Below, in pieces: positions 8,720 to 17,701 of a stretch of 64,000 nucleotides of DNA. The stretch covers positions 1-64,000 of the forward strand of contig JBOEGT010000021.1 in assembly GCA_050633585.1 (NCBI GenBank). Direction: 5' to 3'. This stretch comes from CALKZN01 sp050633585. Lineage in GTDB: Bacteria; Pseudomonadota; Gammaproteobacteria; Arenicellales; Arenicellaceae. The notes beneath the pieces are model-generated. The model was not told the DNA's origin and ran no database searches. It was given only the letters and a program-made list of their open reading frames with translations. The translations under genes were made by a program, and so were the position numbers. Positions within the stretch are counted from its first letter, which is position 1. Every line of letters starts with the position of its first letter.

Positions 8720-9583
8720 ATGAACAATGTAAAAACGAAATACACTAAACGATTCGAGATTATTTGCGATTATATTTTTGAGCACTTAGATGACAATCTC
8801 AGCATTGATGAGTTAAGCCAGGTGGGGCATTTTTCAAAATATCATTTCCATAGGCAATTTTCTGCGTTGATGGGTATTAGTGTTTTTAAATACATACAAT
8901 TGATGAGGTTGAAAAGAGCCTCTTATCAGTTGGTGTTCCATCAAGACTGTAAAGTGATTGATGTGGCATTGGATGCAGGGTTTGAAAACCCTGAATCATT
9001 CTCACGTGCATTTAAAAAGACATTTAAGCAAACGCCTTCAGAATTTCGGCGTCAACCTAAGTGGTCTTCTTGGTATGAAAAATATATCCCAATCAATTAT
9101 CGAGGAACTCATATCATGCAAGTTAATATTGTTGAATTTAACGAAACACAAGTCGCTGTTTTAGAGCATCGTGGAGATGTTGGTTTATTAAATGACTCAG
9201 TGCAAACATTTATGGAGTGGCGCAAAGACAGTGGTTTATCTCCGGTAGAAAGCAGTCATACCTATGGTTTAGCGTATGATGACCCCAAAACGGTGAAAGC
9301 AGCCAAGTTTAGGTTTGATATTTGCGGGGCAGTGCTATCAAAAGTACCTGAAAATAAGCAAGGCATTGTGAATAAGGTGATTCCATCCGGTAGGTGCGCT
9401 GTGATTAAGCATAAAGGCTCACATGATTTAATGGGGGAGAAAGTGCATTATCTTTATGGGCAATGGTTGCCAGAAAACGATGAAGAAACACGTGATTTTC
9501 CCTGTTTTTTTCATTATTTGAACTTTTTCCCAGAAGTGCCAGAAAATGAATTAGTGACACATATTTATTTGCCGCTAAAGTAG
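8720..9583 (+). CDS. AraC-family regulator with C-terminal GyrI-like effector domain
   Basis: The 287 residues divide into an AraC/XylS double helix-turn-helix at ~8-112, with DLNLSIDELSQ-type helix one (DDNLSIDELSQVGHFSKYHF) and the second helix ending in FKQTPSEFR, and a GyrI/SbmC-like effector-binding domain at ~128-287. In the Rob/BltR-like group, GyrI domains bind small amphipathic ligands and adjust transcription of efflux genes. The MFS gene upstream is therefore a plausible target. A clear start lies at 8720 after caaggggtg. Confidence 0.85.
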   Translation: MNNVKTKYTKRFEIICDYIFEHLDDNLSIDELSQVGHFSKYHFHRQFSALMGISVFKYIQLMRLKRASYQLVFHQDCKVIDVALDAGFENPESFSRAFKKTFKQTPSEFRRQPKWSSWYEKYIPINYRGTHIMQVNIVEFNETQVAVLEHRGDVGLLNDSVQTFMEWRKDSGLSPVESSHTYGLAYDDPKTVKAAKFRFDICGAVLSKVPENKQGIVNKVIPSGRCAVIKHKGSHDLMGEKVHYLYGQWLPENDEETRDFPCFFHYLNFFPEVPENELVTHIYLPLK

Positions 9584-9606
9584 TTGGCGAAATCAAACTT
9601 CGTTGG

Positions 9607-10785
9607 CTAATATTTTTTATCAGGCCAATGCCAGAGAGGTTCGTCTAACATGCCCTGGCCATGCACTTGTGTTTGACCTAAGTTTTTTTCTAAGTGAATG
9701 CTGTGACATGTGTCGGACTTTTCTAGGCCTGAAATTAATCGACTAGCATGAGACACCACCCAAATTTGCATGGTGTCTGATGCTTGGATAATGAGTTTGG
9801 CTAAGGCGGGTAACAAGTCAGGGTGCAAGCTAGTTTCTGGTTCGTTCAACACCATCAATGGTGGTGGTCTTGGTGTCAGGATGGCAGCAACTAAGAGTAA
9901 GTAGCGGAGTGTGCCATCTGAAAGTTCAGCCCCTGATAGAGGTCTGAGTAACCCTTCTTGTTGCAAACTGATGGTGAATCTTCCGTCTGGCTGAACATCA
10001 ATTGCCAGCTGTGACCCCGGGAATGCATCGTCAATGGCCGTGTGTAATGCATCCACATCGCCTACTTCAATGATGGTTTGCAAAGCGGCTGCTAAGTCAT
10101 GACCATCATTGTGTAAGACGGGTGTTCGGGTGCCTAATTGCGGTAACCGTGCGGGGGCTTCTGAGTCAGTTCTGAAGTTATCATAGAAGCGCCAGCTTTT
10201 GATATGCTCTTTCAATGAAGCTATCTGAGGTGCATGTATTGGGTCAGAAGCTTGAATAAAAATACTTTCATACTTATTGGCATGTTGGGATAGGATTTTC
10301 CATTCTTTATCTGGTCGTGACTTTAGTAGGCCTCCAGAGCGGTCGATTGATAGGCGGTTGTTTTTGAATACGTCACCTTTCCAAATGCACTCGCGTTTAA
10401 TTTCTGGGTCAAGTCCGAAGGCTGTTGGTCCGAGCGATTCAGGTGTTGGAAACCCTAAAGAAATGGCGTAACCAAAGTCTTCCCCGCTAAATCCTAGACG
10501 CAAGCGTGAGGCTTTTGAGTGATGGGTTGGTTCAACTTTTACTTCTCCAGATAGCATGCGTTTAGATATTTTTTCTGGACCGGCCCATAGTGTCGAAGAG
10601 AGTCCTCCTTCTTTGGCGAGTGAATTGATAACGCCACCTTGCGCGGTTTCGGCCAGTAATCGAAGTGCTTTATAAAGGTTCGATTTACCACTGCCATTGT
10701 CTCCGGTAATGACGGTTAGATTCCCAAAGGGAATGATAATGTTCAATAATGAGCGGTAGTTGCTAATTGCAAGTGTATTAATCAT
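9607..10785 (-). CDS. AAA-family (AAA15/21, RecF/SMC-like) ATPase
   Basis: This 392-residue ATPase has Walker A GDNGSGKSN at ~28-36, a signature-like SGAELSDGTLRYLLL near 283-297, Walker B with MVLNEPETSLHP and a switch histidine in VVSHASRLI. This order is that of AAA_21/RecF-like ABC ATPases found as stand-alone proteins. Such proteins occur in DNA repair, phage defence and toxin systems, but no partner nuclease (TOPRIM or HNH) is adjacent. The Walker B strand has Asn before Glu (LNEPE) in place of the common Asp. Stand-alone bacterial homologues with this sequence style exist, so a housekeeping role is equally possible. It is divergent from the DUF815 gene. Confidence 0.75.
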   Translation of the reverse strand: MINTLAISNYRSLLNIIIPFGNLTVITGDNGSGKSNLYKALRLLAETAQGGVINSLAKEGGLSSTLWAGPEKISKRMLSGEVKVEPTHHSKASRLRLGFSGEDFGYAISLGFPTPESLGPTAFGLDPEIKRECIWKGDVFKNNRLSIDRSGGLLKSRPDKEWKILSQHANKYESIFIQASDPIHAPQIASLKEHIKSWRFYDNFRTDSEAPARLPQLGTRTPVLHNDGHDLAAALQTIIEVGDVDALHTAIDDAFPGSQLAIDVQPDGRFTISLQQEGLLRPLSGAELSDGTLRYLLLVAAILTPRPPPLMVLNEPETSLHPDLLPALAKLIIQASDTMQIWVVSHASRLISGLEKSDTCHSIHLEKNLGQTQVHGQGMLDEPLWHWPDKKY

Positions 10786-10892
10786 GTTTGGTTTTCTATT
10801 TCCGGTGATTTGAAAATGAAAACGGGCTTTTTAATGTTTAAGCGCGCTACAATCGTATGTAGTTTGTCAGTGTATAACAATAGTAAAAAATC

Positions 10893-11660
10893 ATGAATAT
10901 AGATTGGAATAAAACCTATGCAGCAATTTGGCGGCAGCAAAAAGGGTATTTGAGACCTGTCGTTGCTTTAGACCCTATTGGAGTAGATGCACTTGTTGGA
11001 ATCGATCGCCAAAAACAGGAATTGTTGAGAAATACCGAACGATTTCTTCAAGGAAAACCGTGCAATAATGCTTTGCTTTGGGGTGCGAGAGGAACAGGCA
11101 AGTCGTCTATTGTCAAAGCCGTTCTTAATGCCTACAAGCATCAAGGTTTGCGCTTGATCGAGGTGTTTAAGCATGATTTATATCACTTGCCGGATATTGT
11201 TGATGGCATAAGAGATCTGCCTCAACGATTTATTATTTACTGCGATGATTTTTCATTCGATGACAACGAACATACGTATACGGCATTGAAAACGGTGTTG
11301 GATGGTTCCGTGGAGTTGCCGCCGCAAAATGTCATTCTCTATGCAACGTCAAATCGTCGGCATCTGTTGCCTGAATATCAACGTGATAATGACGGTACCA
11401 AAATTGTCAACGGAGAGCTGCATTATTCTGACGCGGTTGAGGAAAAGATTTCTTTATCTGACAGATTCGGTTTGTCGCTGTCCTTTCATCCACAAAATAT
11501 GGCAGCTTATCTCGATATTGTAGATAGCTACTTCCCTGATTTTCAAGGTGATCGAGCGGCTTTGCATGAAGCGGCCAAACTGTTTGCCATGGGTCGTGCG
11601 ACCAAAAGTGGCAGAACGGCGAAACATTTTTATAATTACTATGCGGAAAAAAGTGAGTAG
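10893..11660 (+). CDS. DUF815-family AAA ATPase
   Basis: The 255 residues match the DUF815 family. Walker A is GARGTGKSS at 64-72, preceded by ALLW. Walker B is FIIYCDDFSF near 112-121. A sensor-like YATSNRRHLLP lies near 149-159 and the arginine-containing LSDRFGLSLSF near 188-198. The C-terminus is a helical lid (GRATKSGRTAKHFYNYY). The molecular function of DUF815 proteins is not established. The gene stands alone between divergent and convergent neighbours. Confidence 0.85.
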   Translation: MNIDWNKTYAAIWRQQKGYLRPVVALDPIGVDALVGIDRQKQELLRNTERFLQGKPCNNALLWGARGTGKSSIVKAVLNAYKHQGLRLIEVFKHDLYHLPDIVDGIRDLPQRFIIYCDDFSFDDNEHTYTALKTVLDGSVELPPQNVILYATSNRRHLLPEYQRDNDGTKIVNGELHYSDAVEEKISLSDRFGLSLSFHPQNMAAYLDIVDSYFPDFQGDRAALHEAAKLFAMGRATKSGRTAKHFYNYYAEKSE

Positions 11661-11689
11661 GTGATGCTTAATGAGTGTCAGTGTGACCT

Positions 11690-12568
11690 TTAGCTATTTT
11701 CGTAATAGCGAGAGTTGCTCCCCTCAATGAGGGTGTGCTGACTTTCAATGAGAGTTGCTAGAAATTCTTTGCAAGCTCTGACTCTGGCTGTCGCGCGTAA
11801 ATCGACATGGTTGAGCATCCACACTCCCCATTTGGATGGTTCAAGTTCTAAGTCTAGCCGCAAGAATGTAGGTTCTGTGTCCCCCACGTAGCAGGGCATT
11901 CTACCTATTCCTATGCCATTTCTAATGGCGGATGCCATCGCGCCAATATCACTGACTCTTAAAACGGTGCGAGTATTCGAAAAAGAGGCCGTCCAGCTAG
12001 GATTGTCAGGCTCGCTGCGAAATAAAATGGTGTCGACTTTGTTGGATAAATTATCAAAAGATTCTTGAGTTCCATATACACCGTGCTTGATTTTGAGTAG
12101 TTCACGGCCGATTAAATAATCGGGTGGATTTTCGGTTAAACGAATGGCGATGTCGGCTTCCATGGAGGCGAGGTCTGTTAAGCTGCTGGTCATCAAGAGT
12201 TGTAAGTCAATGTTAGGGAAGTCGCGACTAAAGTCTCCTAATGAAGGAATGATCATGCGATTAGCAAATTCATGTGCGGTTGTGAGTTTAAGTGGGCCTG
12301 CTAGTGCGGTGTCTTGATTGGAGGCGACATTGTCGATATGGCGAACTTTGTCTTCGAGCGCTAAAACGTCGTCAAATAGATTTTCAGCGGCTTGTGTCAT
12401 GGAGTAACCTTGCCGGGAACGATCGAATAAACGTGTGTTAAGGTCTTTTTCTAGGGCTTGAATGCGTCGTGCGACGGTGGTGTGTTTGACATTTAAAACC
12501 TTGCCGGCACCACTCACAGATCCTTCTCTTGCAAGGGTTAAAAAGTATTTAAGGTCATTCCAGTTCAT
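11690..12568 (-). CDS. LysR-family transcriptional regulator
   Basis: The 292 residues begin with MNWNDLKYFLTLAREGSVSG, the N-terminal winged helix-turn-helix of LysR proteins (residues 1-60), followed by a linker helix and a substrate-binding-like effector domain. It is divergent from the PhzF-family gene 145 bases away, the classical arrangement for a LysR regulator and its target. Direct repeats in that gap fit a LysR binding region. The effector is unknown. Confidence 0.88.
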   Translation of the reverse strand: MNWNDLKYFLTLAREGSVSGAGKVLNVKHTTVARRIQALEKDLNTRLFDRSRQGYSMTQAAENLFDDVLALEDKVRHIDNVASNQDTALAGPLKLTTAHEFANRMIIPSLGDFSRDFPNIDLQLLMTSSLTDLASMEADIAIRLTENPPDYLIGRELLKIKHGVYGTQESFDNLSNKVDTILFRSEPDNPSWTASFSNTRTVLRVSDIGAMASAIRNGIGIGRMPCYVGDTEPTFLRLDLELEPSKWGVWMLNHVDLRATARVRACKEFLATLIESQHTLIEGSNSRYYENS

Positions 12569-12600
12569 GGCTGATTTCGTTAATAAAATGATTGATTTTG

Positions 12601-12659
12601 ATGTGCATAAAAAAACATTATATGTGCATATTAAAGTATTTATAATTTATTTCGCACAT
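12601..12659. promoter_or_regulatory. Direct repeats in the LysR/phzF divergent promoter region
   Basis: The nonamer ATGTGCATA occurs at 12601-12609 and again at 12622-12630, exactly 21 bases apart, and a related inverted half, GCACAT, lies at 12654-12659. Two-helical-turn spacing between a LysR gene and its divergent neighbour suggests recognition and activation sites for that regulator. This is seen in sequence only and is unproven. Confidence 0.4.
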
Positions 12660-12713
12660 CATATATTGAATGTACTCAATACACATCAGTTAATATAAAT
12701 AGGAAAAAGAGAT

Positions 12714-13550
12714 ATGAACACAGGCACATTAAGCCGTCTTTCAGCGTTTACTAAAACGCCTGAAGGAGGCAATCCAGCAGGCGTATGGGTGGGTGATCAA
12801 TTGCCCAGTTCGGAAGAAATGCAGCGAATTGCGGCTGAAGTAGGATTCTCAGAAACCGCCTTTATTGCTCCGAGCGTCGGAAGGAGTCGCATCATACGTT
12901 ATTTTAGCCCTGAAATTGAAATTCCATTTTGTGGTCATGCGACGATTGCTTCGGGTGTTGTGTTGGGTGAGTCTACGGGTGATGGTGTCTATCAGTTAGA
13001 GACAAAAATTGGGAAAATTCCAGTACAAGTAGAGTCTACCGACGGCTATAAGCAAGCCTCGTTGACATCGATTGATACGAAATTTAAGTTGGCATCTGAC
13101 GATTTACTTGATCGTGTTTTATCAGCGCTCGATTGGTGTAGAGATGATATAGATGTATCTATTCCGCCAGCTGTCGCTCATGCGGGAAACTGGCATTTAG
13201 TCTTGGCGGTATCTACCAAAGAGCGCTTGGATAATTTGTCGTATGAGTTTGAAAACCTCAAGGCTATTATGCAAGCCAATGATTTGGTGACCTTGCAATT
13301 GATCTGGCGTGAAAGTGATGCGTGCTTTCATTCTCGAAACCCTTTCCCGATAGGAGGGGTAGTTGAGGATCCGGCGACAGGTTCGGCAGCAGCGTCATTA
13401 GGAGGCTACCTCAGAGATGCCGGCCTGATCACTGTGCCAAAAACGATCACCCTTAAGCAAGGAGAAGTGATGGGAAGGCCAAGTAAGCTAACCGTGCACA
13501 TCCCAGATCAAGGCGGTATTGTTATTTCTGGCACAGCAGTACATCTTTAA
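12714..13550 (+). CDS. PhzF-family isomerase
   Basis: The 278 residues have the PhzF diaminopimelate-epimerase-like fold. The first half has TPEGGNPAGVW, then VGFSETAFIAP with the conserved acidic residue, and EIPFCGHATIASG. The second half has DPATGSAAASLGGYL. Members isomerise or cyclise small hydrophobic or amino-acid-derived substrates; most are not involved in phenazine synthesis, and no phenazine genes are present here. Length is normal. Transcription probably starts in the gap shared with the LysR gene, which is its likely regulator. Confidence 0.85.
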   Translation: MNTGTLSRLSAFTKTPEGGNPAGVWVGDQLPSSEEMQRIAAEVGFSETAFIAPSVGRSRIIRYFSPEIEIPFCGHATIASGVVLGESTGDGVYQLETKIGKIPVQVESTDGYKQASLTSIDTKFKLASDDLLDRVLSALDWCRDDIDVSIPPAVAHAGNWHLVLAVSTKERLDNLSYEFENLKAIMQANDLVTLQLIWRESDACFHSRNPFPIGGVVEDPATGSAAASLGGYLRDAGLITVPKTITLKQGEVMGRPSKLTVHIPDQGGIVISGTAVHL

Positions 13551-13621
13551 ATTGTTATGCCTTGAGATGCATGCGTGTCTCAAGGCATTGAGAAACACGT
13601 GTCAACATTGATTGAGAAGGC

Positions 13622-13678
13622 TTGAAAAGGTTTTTACTTTCTATATACTTCACCTTTCAAGTATATAGAAAGTAAAAA
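13622..13678 (+). promoter_or_regulatory. Promoter and 20-bp palindromic operator of the MarR gene
   Basis: Exact 20-base arms occupy 13631-13650 and 13659-13678, separated by the 8 bases cacctttc. A promoter-like TTGAAA (13622-13627) and TATACT (13644-13649) are 16 bases apart, so the -10 box lies inside the left arm. The start codon of the MarR gene is about 10 bases beyond the right arm. This layout strongly suggests autorepression by the MarR protein. As the transcript would also fold here, the arms could alternatively act as a terminator for the PhzF gene. Confidence 0.6.
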
Positions 13679-13688
13679 AGAGAACATT

Positions 13689-14120
13689 ATGCACGTGCAA
13701 TCGAATCAAGCATCCGCTATCACTAAGCTGTGGATTAGTAGTACATCGTTAACCAAGAAAGTTGATTTAAGTTTTGGAGCCATTCACGGCATTGCTTTTA
13801 CTGAGTACCTCGTGCTGCAACACTTGATGAGTGCGACTAACAAGGTTGCTCGACGAATTGATTTGGCTGAGTCAATGCAACGAAGTGCTTCAGCGATCAC
13901 TAAAATGCTAACACCCATGGAGAAAATTGGCTTAATCGAAAAGCAAGTGAATCCAAGAGATGCCAGAGAAAGTTTGGTAAAAATCACTGAAGCAGGTGAA
14001 AAAGTGTTTATAGATGCATCTGACACGCTAAACCAACGCTCAAAAGTCTTATTGCAGCGCTTAGAAAGTGATCACTTAAATAACTTGGTTGAGGTGTTGA
14101 ATATATTAAATGAAACCTAA
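13689..14120 (+). CDS. MarR-family transcriptional regulator
   Basis: The 143 residues form a winged-helix MarR protein, with the recognition region RRIDLAESMQRSASAITKML near 54-73 followed by MEKIGLIEKQVNPRDARESLVKIT, the wing with its conserved DxR. It acts as a dimer on palindromes, and a perfect one lies directly upstream. Its last bases overlap the convergent DegT-family gene by 4. The ligand and other targets are unknown. Confidence 0.88.
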   Translation: MHVQSNQASAITKLWISSTSLTKKVDLSFGAIHGIAFTEYLVLQHLMSATNKVARRIDLAESMQRSASAITKMLTPMEKIGLIEKQVNPRDARESLVKITEAGEKVFIDASDTLNQRSKVLLQRLESDHLNNLVEVLNILNET

Positions 14121-15313
14121 GTGAGTATTTCCTCGACAACGTCGCAAATAATTTCGGCAACCAATTTGCAATCGTCATGGCTAAAAGTGAGAGGAATTCT
14201 CATGTCTAACAATGTTGACAATATTTTTTGAGTTTTGGGTAGTGTGGGCATGCCGTTGATATATTGCCAACTATCATAACGACTGGTGTAGCCCTCGGGT
14301 TCGTTGTTGCCAAACCACTTCAATGTCACTCCGCGTTCTTGGCATTGACATATAATGTTTTCAATCTCGTTAACGCTGGCTGAGGGTAATGAAAACTGGA
14401 TAGAACTCGCAACAAATTCTTCCTTCTTAGGTCGTTGAACGAGTGAAATAACAGGGGATAGCCCCAGAATGTTGACTAATACGGCATAACGCTCATTCCA
14501 ACGGACACATTGTTGGTCGAGGCCCGCTAATTGTGGTCGTAAAATGGCGGCTCTCAGGTTGTCCATGCGGCCACTATAATTGGGGGTGTTGAGTTTGATG
14601 TGATCAAACGTTGATTTGTTAGGCGACGCTTGGTGGTGCTCAAAAAGCATATAAGACCCTGAATGAATAATCGCTTTCGCCATTATTTGATCATTCGAGC
14701 AACACAGCAAGCCTCCCTCTCCTGAGTTGATGTGTTTATAGGTTTGAGTGCTGAAGCAGGCGATGTCACCGAAGGTGCCGCTTTTTTGGCCGTTCCAGCT
14801 GGCCCCCATTGTGTGTGCGCAATCTTCGATTAAGAGTAAATCATGTTGTTCGCAAATATCCATGATGCGGTCCATGTCAGCAATATGCCCACGCATATGA
14901 CTGAGCATGAAAAATCGCACATCATCTGCTGAGGCCTTTATGGCTAAATCCTCAAGGTCTATGCATAAGTTGTCATCTGTTTCGACTAATAAAGGTATGC
15001 CACCACTATTGTGGATTGATCCCGCAACTGGGGCTAAAGTAAACGCATTACATAAGACTTTATCCCCAGGCTCAATGTCTGCCGCCCGCAAAGCGATGTG
15101 CAGAGCATAGCCGCCAGAGGCGCAGGATAAGCAATAAGGTAACCCTAAATAATCCGCAAACTCAATTTCTAATAAGTCCGTTTCGCTCAGTTCGTTCGGC
15201 AACGTATTGTAGCGGTGTAGTCTGCCAGATTGCATCACATTAACGGCGGCATCGATGCCTTGTGTAGGAATCATTTCCTGTTGAGTAAACGACTTGCTGA
15301 ATGTTTTCTTCAT
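14117..15313 (-). CDS. DegT/DnrJ/EryC1/StrS-family PLP aminotransferase
   Basis: About 398 residues from the ATG at 15313; a TTG at 15328 would add five codons. PLP-fold landmarks are SCASGGYALHIAL (cofactor phosphate region), LIEDCAHTMGASWNGQKSG with the Asp that pairs with the pyridine nitrogen, and FSTQTYKHINSGEGG with the Schiff-base Lys. Members aminate keto-sugars for surface polysaccharides or antibiotics, though some act on other substrates. No sugar-nucleotide genes are adjacent. The gene is divergent from a PLP decarboxylase, so an amino-acid-related role is possible. Confidence 0.8.
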   Translation of the reverse strand: MKKTFSKSFTQQEMIPTQGIDAAVNVMQSGRLHRYNTLPNELSETDLLEIEFADYLGLPYCLSCASGGYALHIALRAADIEPGDKVLCNAFTLAPVAGSIHNSGGIPLLVETDDNLCIDLEDLAIKASADDVRFFMLSHMRGHIADMDRIMDICEQHDLLLIEDCAHTMGASWNGQKSGTFGDIACFSTQTYKHINSGEGGLLCCSNDQIMAKAIIHSGSYMLFEHHQASPNKSTFDHIKLNTPNYSGRMDNLRAAILRPQLAGLDQQCVRWNERYAVLVNILGLSPVISLVQRPKKEEFVASSIQFSLPSASVNEIENIICQCQERGVTLKWFGNNEPEGYTSRYDSWQYINGMPTLPKTQKILSTLLDMRIPLTFSHDDCKLVAEIICDVVEEILT

Positions 15314-15370
15314 GATATTTTTTGTCAAAATTGAGTCTTTGCTATGAGAAAATAATCATATCAAATAATA

Positions 15371-15414
15371 ATGTAAGCGTTTACATTTTTGTTTTATAAC
15401 AGGTAAAATTTACC
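15371..15414. promoter_or_regulatory. Operator-like palindromes between two divergent PLP-enzyme genes
   Basis: ATGTAAGCGTTTACAT at 15371-15386 has the ATGTAA/TTACAT arms and central CG typical of LacI-family operators. A second, perfect palindrome, GGTAAAATTTACC, follows at 15402-15414. Both lie in the 173-base gap between the DegT-family gene and the decarboxylase gene. No LacI-type regulator is encoded in this window, so the cognate protein would be elsewhere. Confidence 0.4.
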
Positions 15415-15486
15415 CTTCGCTGCCGATTGTTTACTATCGAGCTTATGAGTCAAATGACAGAGTAATACTTAACGAGAGCTTTCACC

Positions 15487-16893
15487 ATGCAAGATAATTT
15501 AGAGATATTGTCGCGAGCGATTGAACAATGGGCGAATAAAGATCGACCCGTATCAAATGCGCCGTCTGCGTTAGAGTTAAAGGAATTAATTGATGTAGAA
15601 TTGTCAGATAATGGCTGTGATTCAAGTGATTTGGAGCAAGCTATTCATGACTATCTTGAATTTAGTCCAGATGTTTCTAGGCCTGAATTTTTTAAATTAT
15701 TATATTCAGGAATGAATAAACCCGCATTGCTTGGCGATTGGGTGACTAGCCTGACGAATGCCACGATGCATACCTACCAAGTGGGCCCTGTGGCGACATT
15801 GATGGAATTAGAGCTTATCCGTCAATGGAATAAGTTAGTGGGTTTTGATGAATTTGGTGGAGAAGGTGTGATGGTTGCAGGAGGGAGTCAAGCCAATATG
15901 ATCGGGATGATGTTAGCACGCCATCGCGTGATGCCTGAAAGTAAAACGCGAGGCTTGGAGGGTAAAACCTTAGTTGCCTATGTTTCTGATCAGGCGCATT
16001 ATTCTAATCAACGGTCTGCGAATCTTTTGGGTATTGGGACAAACAATTTGGTGGCGGTAGAATCTGACGAGCAGGGCAGAATGTGTCCTGAGGCATTGGA
16101 AAAATCCATTCAACAGAGTGTGTCACTTGGTCATACGCCCTTTTATATCGGTGCCACCGCAGGAACCACTGTGCTAGGTGCCTATGATCCTATCGAAGCC
16201 TGTAGTGAAATTGCGAAAAAGTATGATATTTGGTTGCACATAGATGGTGCATGGGGCGCGCCAGTATTGTTTTCTGAACAACACAGGCACTTGATTAACG
16301 GCAGCCATTTAGCGGACTCTTTTGCATGGGATGCACATAAATTGATGAATGTACCGATCACAGCTGCAGTGATTTTAGTGAAGCATGCGGGTGCGTTAAA
16401 AGCATGCACGGCGGGTGGTGGAGGTGAGTACCTTTTTCATCAAGATGCGAATGCTGAATATAATCTCGGTGAGCGTTCGATACAGTGTGGTCGACGTGCT
16501 GACGCACTCAAAGTGTGGCTAAGCTGGAAAGCAGTAGGCCATCAAGGTTTTGCTCAAAAAATTGATTATTTGCAACGCATGAAGGTGCTGTGTGTCGCCA
16601 TGATTGAACAGAAAGATCGTTTAGAGATGTTAGCGCCAGCCGCATATTTGAATATATTGTTTCGATATAAGCCCAAAAAAGTTATGTCAGATGAAGCGGT
16701 GAGTCAATTGAATATCGCCATTTGTAAAGCCATGAAAGACGGTGGGGGAGCCTATGTTGATTATGCGAATTATAAAGGCACCTTTGGTATCCGTTTAATT
16801 CTCGCGAATGAGCAAGTTGGTGAAACACATTTAGACGCACTACTTGCAGAATGTCAGCAATATGGAAGTGAGCTGGAAAGTATTAATAATTAG
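15487..16893 (+). CDS. Group II PLP-dependent decarboxylase
   Basis: The 468 residues match pyridoxal-dependent decarboxylases of the glutamate/cysteine-sulfinate/aspartate/aromatic amino acid group. Landmarks are VMVAGGSQANMIGMMLARH, the PLP-stacking His in DQAHYSNQRSAN, the LHIDGAWGAPVLF aspartate and DAHKLMNVP with the Schiff-base Lys at about residue 285. The substrate cannot be told. Cysteine-sulfinate or aspartate decarboxylation would be notable given the taurine genes 20 kb away, but that is a guess. It is divergent from the DegT-family gene. Confidence 0.82.
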   Translation: MQDNLEILSRAIEQWANKDRPVSNAPSALELKELIDVELSDNGCDSSDLEQAIHDYLEFSPDVSRPEFFKLLYSGMNKPALLGDWVTSLTNATMHTYQVGPVATLMELELIRQWNKLVGFDEFGGEGVMVAGGSQANMIGMMLARHRVMPESKTRGLEGKTLVAYVSDQAHYSNQRSANLLGIGTNNLVAVESDEQGRMCPEALEKSIQQSVSLGHTPFYIGATAGTTVLGAYDPIEACSEIAKKYDIWLHIDGAWGAPVLFSEQHRHLINGSHLADSFAWDAHKLMNVPITAAVILVKHAGALKACTAGGGGEYLFHQDANAEYNLGERSIQCGRRADALKVWLSWKAVGHQGFAQKIDYLQRMKVLCVAMIEQKDRLEMLAPAAYLNILFRYKPKKVMSDEAVSQLNIAICKAMKDGGGAYVDYANYKGTFGIRLILANEQVGETHLDALLAECQQYGSELESINN

Positions 16894-17000
16894 TTATTTC
16901 ATCCGATAGTCATATAGAGAAACTAGACTGTCTCGTCTGCATCAGTATGAGATGTTTGATGCATTCCTTTTTCTTAATGTTGAACCTATGGAGGAGATGT

Positions 17001-17672
17001 ATGACTATTAAAGCAATTTTGTTGGATCACGACGGGACATTAGTTGATTCTGAGCCTTCTCATTTCAAAATGTGGGAGAAAGTTCTGAAGTCTTATGGCG
17101 TAGATTTGACGATGGATGATTACAAGCAGAATTATGCCGGTGTTCCCACGTCGACCAATGCGGTTGAAATGGTGAAAAACTACCCGTCTGTGAATGTGGA
17201 TTCATCTATCTTAGAAGATGAAAAAAATATCGCGACTCGACGATTTTTATCGAGTGATGCCTTCCCACTAATGGACGGCGCAAAAGAAGTTATCCAGTAC
17301 TTCAAAGAGGCAGGTCTTAAAATTGCCGTGGTGACTGGCGCAGGAAGAGAAGGTATTGAAGCAACGATTAAGTCAAACGGTTTACATGACTTTTTATCGG
17401 TTGTCGTATCAGGAGATGATGTTGAAAATAGCAAGCCTTCGCCAGATGTTTATTTAAAGGCAATGGAACAGCTTGGGGTGGATTCTTCAGAGTGTATTGC
17501 TATTGAAGATACTGAAAATGGTTCGAAAGCGGCGGTGGGAGCGAATGTTCCCTGTGTGGCAGTGCCAAATGAAATGTCTAAGCAGCATGATTTTAGTCAA
17601 GCTTTAGGTGTATTTGATGATCTCGGTCAAGCTAAAGCATGGATTTCAAAGAATTATCTGGCGTATATTTGA
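17001..17672 (+). CDS. HAD-superfamily phosphatase/phosphoglucomutase-like hydrolase
   Basis: The ATG at 17001 is chosen because GGAGGAGA lies at 16990-16997. An upstream ATG at 16947 only adds an unconserved leader. The 223 residues have motif I LLDHDGTLVDSEP (Asp9 nucleophile), motif II VVTGAG, and GDDVENSKPSPDVYLKA with IEDTENG for motifs III/IV. The C1-type cap lies between. Members of this subfamily dephosphorylate sugar phosphates or similar metabolites. The substrate is unknown. Confidence 0.85.
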   Translation: MTIKAILLDHDGTLVDSEPSHFKMWEKVLKSYGVDLTMDDYKQNYAGVPTSTNAVEMVKNYPSVNVDSSILEDEKNIATRRFLSSDAFPLMDGAKEVIQYFKEAGLKIAVVTGAGREGIEATIKSNGLHDFLSVVVSGDDVENSKPSPDVYLKAMEQLGVDSSECIAIEDTENGSKAAVGANVPCVAVPNEMSKQHDFSQALGVFDDLGQAKAWISKNYLAYI

Positions 17673-17701
17673 TCGTACTGTGGTGTGTGTTTTTTATTTG
17701 T

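Noticed and set aside
9607..10785. OLD/Gabija-like phage-defence ATPase
   Set aside because: The ATPase has RecF/AAA_21 motifs but no TOPRIM domain and no adjacent UvrD-like helicase or nuclease.
12714..13550. Phenazine biosynthesis
   Set aside because: PhzF-family proteins are widespread and no other phenazine gene is present.
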